Below, piece by piece: positions 27,741 to 36,993 of a DNA stretch of 64,000 nt. A program made the position numbers and the translations under genes. Every line of letters starts with the position of its first letter. Position 1 is the stretch's first letter. The notes below the pieces were generated by a model, which saw nothing but the letters and a program-made list of their open reading frames with translations, ran no database searches and had not been told where the DNA came from. Source of the DNA: Actinophytocola sp. (lineage in GTDB: Bacteria; Actinomycetota; Actinomycetes; Mycobacteriales; Pseudonocardiaceae); assembly GCF_009379765.1 (NCBI RefSeq), contig NZ_WHTD01000019.1:1-64000 (forward strand). Direction: 5' to 3'.

Positions 27741-29531
27741 CTACCCGGTCGCCAGCACGTCCTCGAGCTCCGCCACGGCCGTGGTCAGCTCCTCGGCGAA
27801 GCGGTGCATCTGGTCGGCCACGTGCCGCGGGGTGCTCAGGTAGATGTTGAGCCCGTCGGGCAGCAGCACGTAGGCGACCCCGATGCACTGCGGGCTGGTG
27901 GAGCCGAAGCCGAAGTACTGGATGTTCGCCGACGGCGCGGAGCTGGTGCTCAGGTAGTCGTCGCGCATGACGAGCCAGCCGGGACTCTCGTAGAGCGCGA
28001 TCGGCTCGGTGGCGCCGGCCCGCTCGGCGATCAGCTGCAGCTCCCAGAGGTGCTGCTCGGGAGCGTCGCCGGCCTGGCACTCCTTCGCCAGGGCCACGTG
28101 CTTGGCCGCCGCGGCCCGGAAGGCGGCCGAGCGGGCGGCCCGGTCGGCGCTGTCGTCGTCCATTGTGGACACGAAGGTCAGCACCTCGGGGGTGACGACG
28201 CGCATCGCCTCCGTGCGGCCGTGCCGGTACTGGCGGGTGGCGATCGACTCGTAGGTGGCGCCGGTGAGTCCCTTCGCCCGCCGGTGGGCGAGCTGGTAGG
28301 CCATCTGCACGAACGCGTCCGGGGACATGCCGAGCTGCTTCGCCCTGCTCGCCCCGAAGTCCGCGAACGACACCGTCCGCGTCGCGGTGGCGTCGGCGTA
28401 CGCGGCGAACGACTCGCCGGCCTCCCGCGCGGTCCGGCCCAGCGTGGCGTCGAGGGTGAGCTCGATGCGTGTCGCGGTGGGCACCCCGGTCGCGGCGGGC
28501 GGGCCGGCGGGCGCCGTGTCGAGCTCTGCGGTCAGCATGATGTCGACGAAGCTGAGGATCGTGGTGCCGTCCAGACCGCAGTGCTCCACGTTGATCCCCG
28601 CGGTGCCGTCGGCGAACACGACCAGCGAGAAGGACTTGTCGAACCACCGGTTGCCGCTGTTGCCGTGCAGCAGCCCGTCGCAGGCCTGCTGGGTGTCCGC
28701 GGGCGAGACGTCCTCCAGGCACAGGCCGAACAACGCGGTCTCGAGCTCCTCGAATGCCGCCGCGTTGCCGGGGTCCGCGAGCAGGGTCTGCCTCGCGCCG
28801 GCCCACTCCGCCCTTGCCATCGTGGTGAGGTGCCCGGCGGCGGTGGCCGGGTCGGCCAGGACCTCGCCGGTCTTCATGATCGTGTGGAGCGCGGCGGCGA
28901 GGCTCTCGCGGTCGTAGGGCCGACCGTCCGGGTCGAGCACGTCCAGCCGGAACGGGGTGCCGCGGAAGAACACCACGAGGTGCCGGGCGGTCGAGGGCCC
29001 CGGCCACTCCTCGCTGTAGGGCGCCCGGACGGTGTCCTGCACGGCGCCGGGGATCCGGGTGGTGGAGAACAGGAACTTGTTCTGCACCATGGACAACGGC
29101 CGGCCGCGCTGGACGGCAGGCGGAACCGACTCGTCGTCAAGACGTAGCTTGTAGTCGACCGCCGCGGCCACGAGCGTGGCGGCCCGCTCCACCTGGTCCT
29201 GGCCGGAGTCGTGGAACAGGAAGAAGAAGTTGGCGTTGAGCGCGATCCGGTCCCGGCGGCCGAGGTAGCGGTAGGGCCAGAACTCGTCCAGCCAGCTGCC
29301 CACGTCGGGCCGCGCGTCGTAGCGTTCCAGGGCCGCCTGCAGCTCGTGGGCGGGGCTCTGCGGCGCGAGGAACGCCGCCACCGCGTCCTCGGTCCGCGCC
29401 CGCTGCGTCGCGGTGAGCAAGGGCGCGGACCATTCGAGGAACCGCCGGCAGGTGTCGGCCAGAGCGGGGACGGGCACCCGAGGGAGGTGCTCCTCGTTGC
29501 CGAAGGTGCGCGGGGACGGGTTGGGGTTCAC
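27741..29531 (-). CDS. Carnitine/choline-type O-acyltransferase
   Basis: A 596-residue cytosolic protein, close to the length of eukaryotic carnitine acetyltransferases. The layout is recognisable: LPRVPVPALADTCRRFLEW at the start, GRPLSMVQNKFLFSTTRIPG, the NRWFDKSFSLVVF segment, and the catalytic His in GINVEHCGLDG near residue 315. The C-terminus has the STS-like ATRQYRHGRTE and FGFGSTSPQCIGVAY. The family swaps acyl groups between CoA and the hydroxyl of carnitine, choline or a relative. The GTG overlaps the stop of the methyltransferase gene (GTGA), so the two are translationally coupled. Such enzymes are rare in bacteria. The actual acceptor is unknown. Confidence 0.85.
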   Translation of the reverse strand: MNPNPSPRTFGNEEHLPRVPVPALADTCRRFLEWSAPLLTATQRARTEDAVAAFLAPQSPAHELQAALERYDARPDVGSWLDEFWPYRYLGRRDRIALNANFFFLFHDSGQDQVERAATLVAAAVDYKLRLDDESVPPAVQRGRPLSMVQNKFLFSTTRIPGAVQDTVRAPYSEEWPGPSTARHLVVFFRGTPFRLDVLDPDGRPYDRESLAAALHTIMKTGEVLADPATAAGHLTTMARAEWAGARQTLLADPGNAAAFEELETALFGLCLEDVSPADTQQACDGLLHGNSGNRWFDKSFSLVVFADGTAGINVEHCGLDGTTILSFVDIMLTAELDTAPAGPPAATGVPTATRIELTLDATLGRTAREAGESFAAYADATATRTVSFADFGASRAKQLGMSPDAFVQMAYQLAHRRAKGLTGATYESIATRQYRHGRTEAMRVVTPEVLTFVSTMDDDSADRAARSAAFRAAAAKHVALAKECQAGDAPEQHLWELQLIAERAGATEPIALYESPGWLVMRDDYLSTSSAPSANIQYFGFGSTSPQCIGVAYVLLPDGLNIYLSTPRHVADQMHRFAEELTTAVAELEDVLATG

Positions 29532-30322
29532 GGTTGTCCTCGGGTCTCGACGGGCTCGGAAAAGTAGAGCTGGGCGCAGAGCCAGCCCTCGGTCTCCAGT
29601 TCGTGCGGTTCCACGCCGTTCGCGCGGAGGGCGTCCAGGATCTGCTCCTGCTCCCGCGGGTCGGCGAACCTGCGCTGCTTGACCATCCCGGCGACGCCGG
29701 TGGTGCGGTAGCCCAGCGCGGCGAGGCTCTCCGCGATCGGCTCGTAGGAGAACATCCGCAGCACGAAGTGCGCCATCGCGGGGCGCCGACCGTCCGGCAT
29801 GTCGGCGATCCGGGCGATGGTCCGCTCCGTGATGTAGCCGATGCACCCGGTCGAGACGACCAGGTCAACTCCGGCGAGCAGCGCGGCCTGGTGCTCGGTC
29901 GGGGCGTCCCGCTCCAGGTCCGCGGGAATCGCGTCGTCGATGAAACCGGCGGCGTGCGCGTACTCCAACGCGGGCGCCGAGGAGTCCAGCCCGATGAACC
30001 GGGCACCGCGGGACCGCCCGAGCGCCCGGTCGCGGTCGAGCAGCCCGGTGCGGTCGAGCCGGCCGGCTTCCTCGCCGGTGTAGTGGTCGTAGAGCTCGTC
30101 CATGGTCGCGTCGCACCGGTACAGCGCCGCGTTGACGCCGTAGGAGCAGCCGACGTCCAGCACGGTCGGCTGGGGGCGTTCCTCGATGAGCTTCGCGAAG
30201 TAGGGCTTCGCCAGCTGCGGCAGCTGATAGTCGAGCTCGCGCAGGGTGGCGAAGTAGGGGCGGGGATCGGGCTCGGTGTAGACGTGGTCGAGGGAGACCT
30301 TGCCGGTCGAGTCGAAGGGCAC
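29528..30322 (-). CDS. Class I SAM-dependent methyltransferase-like protein
   Basis: A 264-residue protein whose GTG follows AAGGAG at good spacing. Motif I is VLDVGCSYGVNAALY (about 54-68), with FIGLDSSAPALEYA as the second acidic strand and a post-motif DLVVSTGCIGYI. There is an unusual acidic insert between them (TMDELYDHYTGEEAGRLDR). The C-terminal third (FVLRMFSYEPIAESLAALGY) is typical of small-molecule methyltransferases. It sits between the oxygenase and the acyltransferase in one operon, so it probably N- or O-methylates the same metabolite. The substrate cannot be read from sequence. Confidence 0.8.
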   Translation of the reverse strand: MPFDSTGKVSLDHVYTEPDPRPYFATLRELDYQLPQLAKPYFAKLIEERPQPTVLDVGCSYGVNAALYRCDATMDELYDHYTGEEAGRLDRTGLLDRDRALGRSRGARFIGLDSSAPALEYAHAAGFIDDAIPADLERDAPTEHQAALLAGVDLVVSTGCIGYITERTIARIADMPDGRRPAMAHFVLRMFSYEPIAESLAALGYRTTGVAGMVKQRRFADPREQEQILDALRANGVEPHELETEGWLCAQLYFSEPVETRGQP

Positions 30323-30337
30323 TGGTCAGCTCCTTGC

Positions 30338-31210
30338 CTAGTCGAGCAAGCTGTCGCCGCGGACGGCTTCCGCGGCGAGATGCTCGGACAGGACCCGGCC
30401 GAAGAGCTGCCTGGTCCGCTCGGCGCTGCCGATCACGCCGGGCCGCTGACTGTAGGCGAAGATCGCCGTGTGCCGGGCCCGGCCGCCGCGCACGGTGCTG
30501 ACCCGGTGCAGCGCGAGGCGGCCGCGGAACAGCTGCAGGTCGCCCGGGCGCAGGGTGAGCCTGCGGACGAGGTGCTCGCCGTTGCCCGCCAGCACGGCGG
30601 CGACGTCGTCGACGTTCTCCTCGCCGGCGGAGCGGATGTTCGGGCAGTACTCGAAGACGCCGTCGCGGTCGGCCCGCCGGGTGAGCATGCTGACGGTGAA
30701 CTCGTTGGTGTCGAAGTGCCACGGGTGCGCCCTGCCCGGCGCGATCACGTTGAGGCACAGGCCCGACAGCGGGTCGGCGAGCTCGTACAGCCCGGGCAGC
30801 GCGAAGCAGTCGGCGACGAAGCGCTGGAACACCGGGCTGGTGTAGAGCTGGTGGATCACCGAGGACACCGGGATGTGGTCGCGGGCCACGAAGGCGTTGC
30901 CGCGTTCCATGACGGTGCGGCCGGGATGGCCGTCCGGCAGCGGCGCGTCGATGGCGATGTTGTAGGCGTTGACCAGCTCGACCCGGCCGTGTGCCAGCGG
31001 GGCGATCTCGGCGCACTCCCGTTCGAGCGCGTCCAGGAGAGACGGCCGGACGAAGTCGGCAAGGACACAGCAGCCGATGTCGTCCAGCTCCGCCCTCGCG
31101 CGGGCGACGACGGCCCGCCAGGCCGGCCCGTCGGGATCGGACAGGGGGTAGCGGTCGGTGTCGACCACCTCATCCACGGACACGGCTCCCGAGATGCTCA
31201 TGGAAATCAT
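30338..31210 (-). CDS. 2OG-Fe(II) oxygenase of the HalD/BesD (ArpA-like) type
   Basis: A 290-residue protein with the double-stranded beta-helix iron site: His165-Phe-Asp167 in HPWHFDTNEFTVSML, the distal His235 in LALHRVSTVRG, and downstream Arg residues (RARHTAIFAYS) suited to bind 2-oxoglutarate. The surrounding text (GLCLNVIAPGRAHPWHFD, DGVFEYCPNIRS, LRPGDLQLFRGRLALH) resembles the HalD/BesD group of free-amino-acid oxygenases. In halogenases of this group the Asp is replaced by Gly to make room for chloride. Here Asp is present, so hydroxylation is predicted. It is the first gene of the operon. Neither ATG at 31210 nor the one at 31201 has a ribosome site, so the start is uncertain. Confidence 0.82.
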   Translation of the reverse strand: MISMSISGAVSVDEVVDTDRYPLSDPDGPAWRAVVARARAELDDIGCCVLADFVRPSLLDALERECAEIAPLAHGRVELVNAYNIAIDAPLPDGHPGRTVMERGNAFVARDHIPVSSVIHQLYTSPVFQRFVADCFALPGLYELADPLSGLCLNVIAPGRAHPWHFDTNEFTVSMLTRRADRDGVFEYCPNIRSAGEENVDDVAAVLAGNGEHLVRRLTLRPGDLQLFRGRLALHRVSTVRGGRARHTAIFAYSQRPGVIGSAERTRQLFGRVLSEHLAAEAVRGDSLLD

Positions 31211-31414
31211 GGGTACAGCACGAGATCGTGGCACAACAGGACCAGCGGTCGTTGGTGACACACCCCACACACTCGGTAGCCGCCGAGGACTTCACCAGTT
31301 GCGGGTGATGGGTGGGGCCAGTTGGAGGACGACCGTGCGAGCGGTGCCAGCGATCCGGCTGACCGCACCGGCCACGCGACTGGCCGGCACGAAGCCGGCG
31401 GAGGAGGTGCGCCG

Positions 31415-31639
31415 GTGCCGCAACAGCGATACGAGTTTCGGGTGAGCGGCAGGCTTTCCGAGCGCGCGCAACACGCGGTCGGGAACTTCAGCGAGGTGCG
31501 GATCGTGCCGGACCCGCCGGAGACGATCATCTACGGTGCGGTCACCGACCAGGCCCACCTGCACGGGATCCTGGCGTTCCTGGAGAAGCTCGGGCTGCAG
31601 ATCGTGTCCGTGCACCAGCTGCCCGACGAGACCGAGTGA
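31415..31639 (+). CDS. Small protein of unknown function
   Basis: 74 residues from a GTG preceded by GGAGGAGG; a longer in-frame start at 31322 has no such site. It reads QRYEFRVSGRLSERAQHAVG, then EVRIVPDPPETIIYGAVTDQ and LHGILAFLEKLGLQIVSVHQ. It is predicted as a compact alpha/beta fold with no membrane segment or signal. I recognise the type from actinomycete genomes as a conserved hypothetical but cannot give a function. It is divergent from the oxygenase operon, with about 200 bases between them. Confidence 0.7.
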   Translation: MPQQRYEFRVSGRLSERAQHAVGNFSEVRIVPDPPETIIYGAVTDQAHLHGILAFLEKLGLQIVSVHQLPDETE

Positions 31640-31655
31640 CGGCACCCGGTGTCGG

Positions 31656-31771
31656 TTTGGCTCGCTTCGCTCGCTGGTGAGTGGGCCTGTTTCCGGTGTC
31701 TTCCCTCCTGTGCTGCTCACTCACTCGTTCCTCGCTCGCTCCGCTGCTCGTCAGTCCAGACACCGGCGGCC
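31656..31771. repeat. Second copy of a dispersed GC-rich repeat element
   Basis: Segments shared with the element at 3955-4100 are TTGGCTCGCTTCGCTCGCTG with GTGAGTGGGCC (31656-31687; compare 4068-4098), CTCGCTCCGCTGCTCGTCAG plus TCC (31735-31757; compare 3958-3980), and CCAGACACCGGCGGCC (31756-31771; compare 4045-4060). The blocks are in a different order in the two copies, and the 22-bp tandem units are absent here. Confidence 0.7.
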
Positions 31772-31811
31772 CACTCACGGCCCCGTGTCGTGGCTTGCTC
31801 GGTCCGCTCGG

Positions 31812-32303
31812 TCACGATGTCGGGGGCGTGGTGTTCGTCGGCGGGTCGGATGGTGAACCCGTTGTAGGGGAGCAGATGCTGGCCGCGTCGCCCAGTGCGG
31901 TGGCTAGGTCGCGTGCGGCGGCGCGCAGGCCCGTGGTGTCGATCGGCTGCGCCGTCAACGCGGTCTGCACGCGGTCGAGGGCCTGCCCGGCCTCGTCCAG
32001 ACCGGCGCGCGCGTCGGGCTCGACCGCGTCGCGGGCGGCGTCGAACGCGTCGGACAGCTCTCCCGCCGCCGCGCTCACCTGGTCGGCGGTCGCGTCTCCG
32101 GTGGCCAACCGGCCGACCTCGGTGACGAGCGTGCGGGCCCGGTCCGCAACGCCGGTGCATTCCGGCCGGATCCCGTCCGACGGGGCAGTGGTCGTCGGTG
32201 TCGTCGCCGGGGGCTCCTGGGCCGGTTCGCCGTTCGTGGGGGAACAGCCCACGTGCAGCAGCAGCGTCACGCAGAGCATCAGGGTCGGACGTCGAACGGT
32301 CAC
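31812..32303 (-). CDS. Putative secreted lipoprotein, function unknown
   Basis: 163 residues. A basic start and hydrophobic run end LLLHVGC with Cys20, an imperfect lipobox (His at -3). A Thr/Pro linker (PPATTPTTTAPSDG) and a helical domain follow, with VTEVGRLATGDATADQVSAA and LDEAGQALDRVQTALTAQPI. No family is recognised. It may be a cell-surface helical lipoprotein. Confidence 0.65.
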   Translation of the reverse strand: MTVRRPTLMLCVTLLLHVGCSPTNGEPAQEPPATTPTTTAPSDGIRPECTGVADRARTLVTEVGRLATGDATADQVSAAAGELSDAFDAARDAVEPDARAGLDEAGQALDRVQTALTAQPIDTTGLRAAARDLATALGDAASICSPTTGSPSDPPTNTTPPTS

Positions 32304-32308
32304 CCGGC

Positions 32309-32527
32309 CATGGTCACCGCTGGGCGATCGCGTCCGGTGTCGTCAGCGTCCTGGTCGGCATCGTCGTGCTCGCGTACCCGGTGTCCAGCGTGACCACGAT
32401 GATCTGGCTGTTCGGCATCGCCCTTGTCGTGATCGGTCTGACCGCGGTCGTGGGCGCGTCGTTCGGGGTCAGCCGCGGCCGGGCCACGTCCCGCGTCTCG
32501 CACGCCGCGGGCCCGGCCACCCCGTGA
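32309..32527 (+). pseudogene. HdeD/DUF308-like membrane protein fragment
   Basis: About 70 codons encode HRWAIASGVVSVLVGIVVLA, YPVSSVTTMIWLFG and IALVVIGLTAVVGASF, the repeated two-helix unit of DUF308/HdeD proteins, followed by a stop. Full-length members have about six helices, so most of the gene is missing. The open frame extends upstream across the lipoprotein start without a convincing start codon. Confidence 0.55.
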
Positions 32528-32616
32528 GGGTGTGTGCGACGCCGACATCAGACATGCGGTGATTGTGGATGTTCACTACGTGGAGCTGATCTGGGCCGCG
32601 CCGTAGGTTCACCAGC

Positions 32617-33369
32617 ATGACTGCTGGGGATCTCTCCGGAAGACGTGCGCTGGTCACCGGAGCGGCCAGCGGAATCGGCCGGGCCTGCGCCACGCGGCTC
32701 GCCGCCGCCGGGGTGAAGGTGGTGGCCGCGGACCTGGACGCCGGCGCGGTCCAGCGGGTGGCCGCGGAGATCGACGCGCAACCGGTGGTCGTCGACCTCT
32801 CCGATCTCGACTCCGTCGACCGGCTCGACCTCGACGTCGACATCGTCGTCAACAACGCCGGGCTGCAACACGTCGCGGCGATCGAGGAGTTCCCGCCGGA
32901 GCGGTTCTCCTACATCCTGCGGGTGATGCTGGAGGCCCCGTTCCGGATCGTGCGGGGCGCCCTGCCGCACATGTACGCCCAGGGCTGGGGCCGGGTGGTC
33001 AACATCTCCAGCGTGCACGGGCTGGTCGCCTCGCCGTTCAAGGTCGCTTACGTGGCCGCCAAGCACGGGCTCGAAGGGCTGTCCAAGGTGATCGCGCTCG
33101 AAGGGGCCGAGCACGGCGTCACGTCCAACTGTGTCAACCCTTCCTACGTGCGGACGCCGCTCGTGGAGAACCAGATCGCCGCGCAGGCCGAGGTCCTCGG
33201 CATGGAGCCGGGCCAGGTCGTCGACGAGGTGATGCTCGGGCCCGCGGCGGTGAAGCGGCTGATCGAGCCGGCGGAGGTCGCGTCGCTCGTGGTGTACCTC
33301 TGCGGCGCCGACACCTCCGGCGTCACCGGGGCGTCCATGCGGATGGACGGCGGCTGGACCGCCCGCTGA
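32617..33369 (+). CDS. 3-hydroxybutyrate dehydrogenase-type SDR
   Basis: A 250-residue short-chain dehydrogenase. The cofactor motif TGAASGIG starts at residue 14, with Asp39 after strand 2 favouring NAD+. NNAG is at 79-82, and the catalytic Ser131/132, Tyr145 and Lys149 are in place (SSVHGLVASPFKVAYVAAKH). NNAGLQHVAAIEEFP and CVNPSYVRTPLVENQIAAQA are strongly characteristic of D-3-hydroxybutyrate dehydrogenases, which oxidise 3-hydroxybutyrate to acetoacetate. It lies upstream of the GAF-PucR regulator and the second LIV importer on the same strand, so the importer may bring in a short hydroxy acid or related compound. Confidence 0.9.
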   Translation: MTAGDLSGRRALVTGAASGIGRACATRLAAAGVKVVAADLDAGAVQRVAAEIDAQPVVVDLSDLDSVDRLDLDVDIVVNNAGLQHVAAIEEFPPERFSYILRVMLEAPFRIVRGALPHMYAQGWGRVVNISSVHGLVASPFKVAYVAAKHGLEGLSKVIALEGAEHGVTSNCVNPSYVRTPLVENQIAAQAEVLGMEPGQVVDEVMLGPAAVKRLIEPAEVASLVVYLCGADTSGVTGASMRMDGGWTAR

Positions 33370-33408
33370 CGCATCACCGGGCGAGCCGAAGAACCGGGGC
33401 GAGGGGCT

Positions 33409-35301
33409 ATGGGAACCATCGGCGGCATGTTCTGGAACGACTTTCTCCGGCTGCTCACCCGGGACGCCGCCGCGGTCGAGTTCGAGGGCCCGTTGCTCGC
33501 GGCCCGGTCGGGCGGCGCGCCGCCGGAGGTCGTGGCGGAGCTAGCGGAGGGCAAGCGGCTCGCCCTCCAGGTCCGCGAGGTGCTCGCCAGCCGCCGGCGC
33601 AGGGAAGGCCAGCTGACCGCGTTGTTCGAGACCGCGGGCGACCTCGCGCGGCTCACCGACCTGGACTCGGTCCTCTATGCGATCGTTCGCCGGGCCCGCC
33701 AGCTGCTCGGCACCGATGTCGCCTACCTGACGATGCACGACACCGAGCGCGGCGACACCTACATGAAGGTCACCGACGGCTCCACCTCAGCCGCCTTCCA
33801 GAAGCTGCGGCTCGGGTTCGGCGAGGGGCTCGGTGGGCTCGTCGCGCAGACCGGGATGCCCTACGTCACCGCCAACTACACGACCGATCCCCAGTTCCGG
33901 CACACCGGCGGGATCGACTCGGCCGTCGACGAGGAGGGGTTGGCGTCGATCCTCGGTGTCCCGCTGCAGATCGGCCAGCGGGTGATCGGCGTGCTGTTCG
34001 CCGCGAACCGCACCGAGCGCCCGTTCACCAGGGAGGCGGTCGCGTTGCTGGGCTCGCTCGGCGCGCACGCCGCGGTGGCGATCGACCAGACCCGGCTGCT
34101 GGATGAGACCAGGGTCGCGCTCACCGAGCTGAACAACGCCAACCACCTGCTCCAGGCGCACAGCGCGGCGGTCGAACGCGCGGCGGCCGCCCACGACAAG
34201 ATGGCGCAGCTGGTGCTGACCGGCGGCGGGGTCGCCGACGTCGCGGTCGCGACCACCGAGGTGATCGGCGGGTCCCTGCTGGTGCTCGACGAGCAGGACC
34301 GCGAGCTCGCCCGGGTCGGGGAGCCCGGCCGGGTCGAGGCGAAGAAGCTGGCCGGGGCGGTCGCCGCGTCGCGGGCGACGGGCCGCGCCGTCCGGGAGTC
34401 CGGGCACTGGCTCGCGGCGGTCTCCGCGGGCACCGAGCACCTCGGTGCCTTGGTGCTCAGCGGAATGCCGGACCTCGAGGAGCCCGATCTGCGCATCCTC
34501 GAGCGCGCCGCGGTCGTCACCGCCCTGCTGCTGCTCGCCCGGCGGTCCGAGGCCGAGGTCGAGAGCCGGGTGCGCGGCGAGCTCCTCGACGACCTGCTGC
34601 GCCGCCGCGACCTCGACCCGGCCGTGCTCGTGGCGCGGGCCCGGCGGCTCGGCGCCGACCTCGACGTGCCGTACTCGGTGTTCGTCGCCGACATCGGCAG
34701 CGCCGACCGCCAGCGGGCCACGTTCGCGGCGAACCACCTGGCCCGCACCAGGTACGGCCTCAGCGGAACCTTCGACGGCGAGCTGGTCCTGCTGCTGCCC
34801 ACCGAGGAGCCGGGCCCGGTCGCCGGCACCCTCGTCCGCGAGCTGGGCTCGACCCTGTCCGCGGAGGTGACGGTAGGCGGCGCGGGCCCGGCGCGGGGCG
34901 CCCGCGACGTCGGGCCGACCCATCGCGAGGCGCAACGCTGCCTGGGCGCGCTGCGCACGCTCGGCCGGACCGGCGAGGGGGCCAGCTCGGCCGAGGTCGG
35001 CTTCGTCGGCCTGGTCCTGAGCGACCAGCCGGACGTGGCCGGGTTCGTCGAGTCGGCGCTCGGCCCGATCCTGGACTACGACGAGCGGCGGGGGACCGAG
35101 CTGGTGGGCACCCTGGAGACCTACTTCTCCCGCGGTGGCAACCTCACCCGGACCAAGGAGGCCCTGCACGTCCACGTCAACACCGTCACCCAGCGACTGG
35201 ACCGGATCGCGCAGCTGATCGGCTCGAACTGGCAGTCCCCGGAGCGGGAGCTGGAGCTCCAGCTGGCGCTGCGGCTGCACCGGGTGCGGGGTGGCCGATG
35301 A
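33409..35301 (+). CDS. GAF-domain PucR-family regulator
   Basis: A 630-residue soluble regulator. The N-terminal linker is followed by a GAF domain (about 68-235: LDSVLYAIVRRARQLLGTDV and LGVPLQIGQRVIGVLFAANR), then a second sensor region. The C-terminal PucR HTH_30 domain (about 545-620) is marked by GGNLTRTKEALHVHVNTVTQ. A GAGGGG site precedes the ATG. It lies directly upstream of the second LIV operon in the same direction. A candidate imperfect palindrome (ATGTGTGG/CCCACAT, 35320-35338) lies in the 100-base gap. It probably controls the importer and the dehydrogenase. Confidence 0.9.
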   Translation: MGTIGGMFWNDFLRLLTRDAAAVEFEGPLLAARSGGAPPEVVAELAEGKRLALQVREVLASRRRREGQLTALFETAGDLARLTDLDSVLYAIVRRARQLLGTDVAYLTMHDTERGDTYMKVTDGSTSAAFQKLRLGFGEGLGGLVAQTGMPYVTANYTTDPQFRHTGGIDSAVDEEGLASILGVPLQIGQRVIGVLFAANRTERPFTREAVALLGSLGAHAAVAIDQTRLLDETRVALTELNNANHLLQAHSAAVERAAAAHDKMAQLVLTGGGVADVAVATTEVIGGSLLVLDEQDRELARVGEPGRVEAKKLAGAVAASRATGRAVRESGHWLAAVSAGTEHLGALVLSGMPDLEEPDLRILERAAVVTALLLLARRSEAEVESRVRGELLDDLLRRRDLDPAVLVARARRLGADLDVPYSVFVADIGSADRQRATFAANHLARTRYGLSGTFDGELVLLLPTEEPGPVAGTLVRELGSTLSAEVTVGGAGPARGARDVGPTHREAQRCLGALRTLGRTGEGASSAEVGFVGLVLSDQPDVAGFVESALGPILDYDERRGTELVGTLETYFSRGGNLTRTKEALHVHVNTVTQRLDRIAQLIGSNWQSPERELELQLALRLHRVRGGR

Positions 35302-35464
35302 TCACGAGAACGCGGGCCTATGTGTGGACCGCCCACATCCGGCGTGGTGCTTGTGGACCCAGTGACCATGTTGCCGCGGTTCACCACTCCCTAGTGTCGT
35401 CGCCGTGACGAGTGCCACACCGCCCGCAGTGGAGCGGGCACAGCCGGCGATGGGGGAGACCCCC

Positions 35465-36253
35465 ATGCTGCGAACCCGCGGACTCTCGAAGGAGTTCAAC
35501 GGCTTCCGCGCCGTCAACGACGTCGACCTCAGCGTCGAGGCCGGCACCGTGCATGCCCTGGTCGGTCCGAACGGGGCCGGCAAGACCACGCTGTTCAACC
35601 TGCTGACCGGTTTCCTCAAGCCGTCGGGCGGCACCATCTCGATCGACGGCCACGACGTGACCGGCATGCGCCCCGAGCGGATCGCCCAGCGTGGCGTCGC
35701 CCGCTCGTTCCAGATCACCAGCCTCTTCGAGGAGCTCACCCTCGCCCAGCACGTCGAGCTCGCGCTGCTCGGCCGCGACGGTGAGGGCTACCGCTTCTGG
35801 CGCTCCGACAAGCGTCTGCGCCGCTACCGCGCGGAGACCGAGCGGCTCCTGGAACAGGTCGGGCTCGCCGGGCGGGCCGGGGTGACGGCCGGAAGCCTCG
35901 CCTACGGCCAGAAGCGGGCGCTCGAGCTGGCCCTCGCGCTGGCCCTGTCGCCGCGCCTGCTGCTGCTCGACGAGCCGACGGCGGGCATGGGTGTCGAGGA
36001 CGTCACCGGGACGATCGAGCTGATCCAACGGGTTCGCGAGGACCGCACGGTCGTCCTGGTGGAGCACAACATGAAGGTCGTCGGCGACCTCACGGACCGG
36101 GTCACGGTGCTGCAGTTCGGCAAGATCCTCGCCGAGGGCTCCTACGAGCAGGTGCGGGGCGACCCCCACGTCATCACCGCCTACCTGGGAGAGTCCGTGA
36201 GCGAGACCGGGAGAACGAGCGCCAGGCACGCGACGAGGAAAGACGGCGTGTAG
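35465..36253 (+). CDS. livG: LIV-type ABC ATP-binding protein (LivG), second system
   Basis: An ABC ATPase of 262 residues from the ATG at 35465, which follows GGGGGAG. A GTG at 35405 would add 20 residues but has no ribosome site. Walker A is GPNGAGKTTLFNLLTGFL, the LivG loop is ITSLFEELTLAQHVELAL, Walker B LLLLDEPTAGMG, and the switch region VVLVEHNMKVVGDL. It is the first gene of a five-gene importer operon (livG, livF, binding protein, livH, livM), in a different order from the first system. Confidence 0.93.
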   Translation: MLRTRGLSKEFNGFRAVNDVDLSVEAGTVHALVGPNGAGKTTLFNLLTGFLKPSGGTISIDGHDVTGMRPERIAQRGVARSFQITSLFEELTLAQHVELALLGRDGEGYRFWRSDKRLRRYRAETERLLEQVGLAGRAGVTAGSLAYGQKRALELALALALSPRLLLLDEPTAGMGVEDVTGTIELIQRVREDRTVVLVEHNMKVVGDLTDRVTVLQFGKILAEGSYEQVRGDPHVITAYLGESVSETGRTSARHATRKDGV

Positions 36254-36256
36254 CGG

Positions 36257-36973
<717 letters not shown>

Positions 36974-36993
36974 GAACAACAGGAGGAACACAC

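Noticed and set aside
30338-31210. Calling the oxygenase a radical halogenase
   Set aside because: The iron site has Asp in HxD; halogenases of this group need Gly or Ala there.
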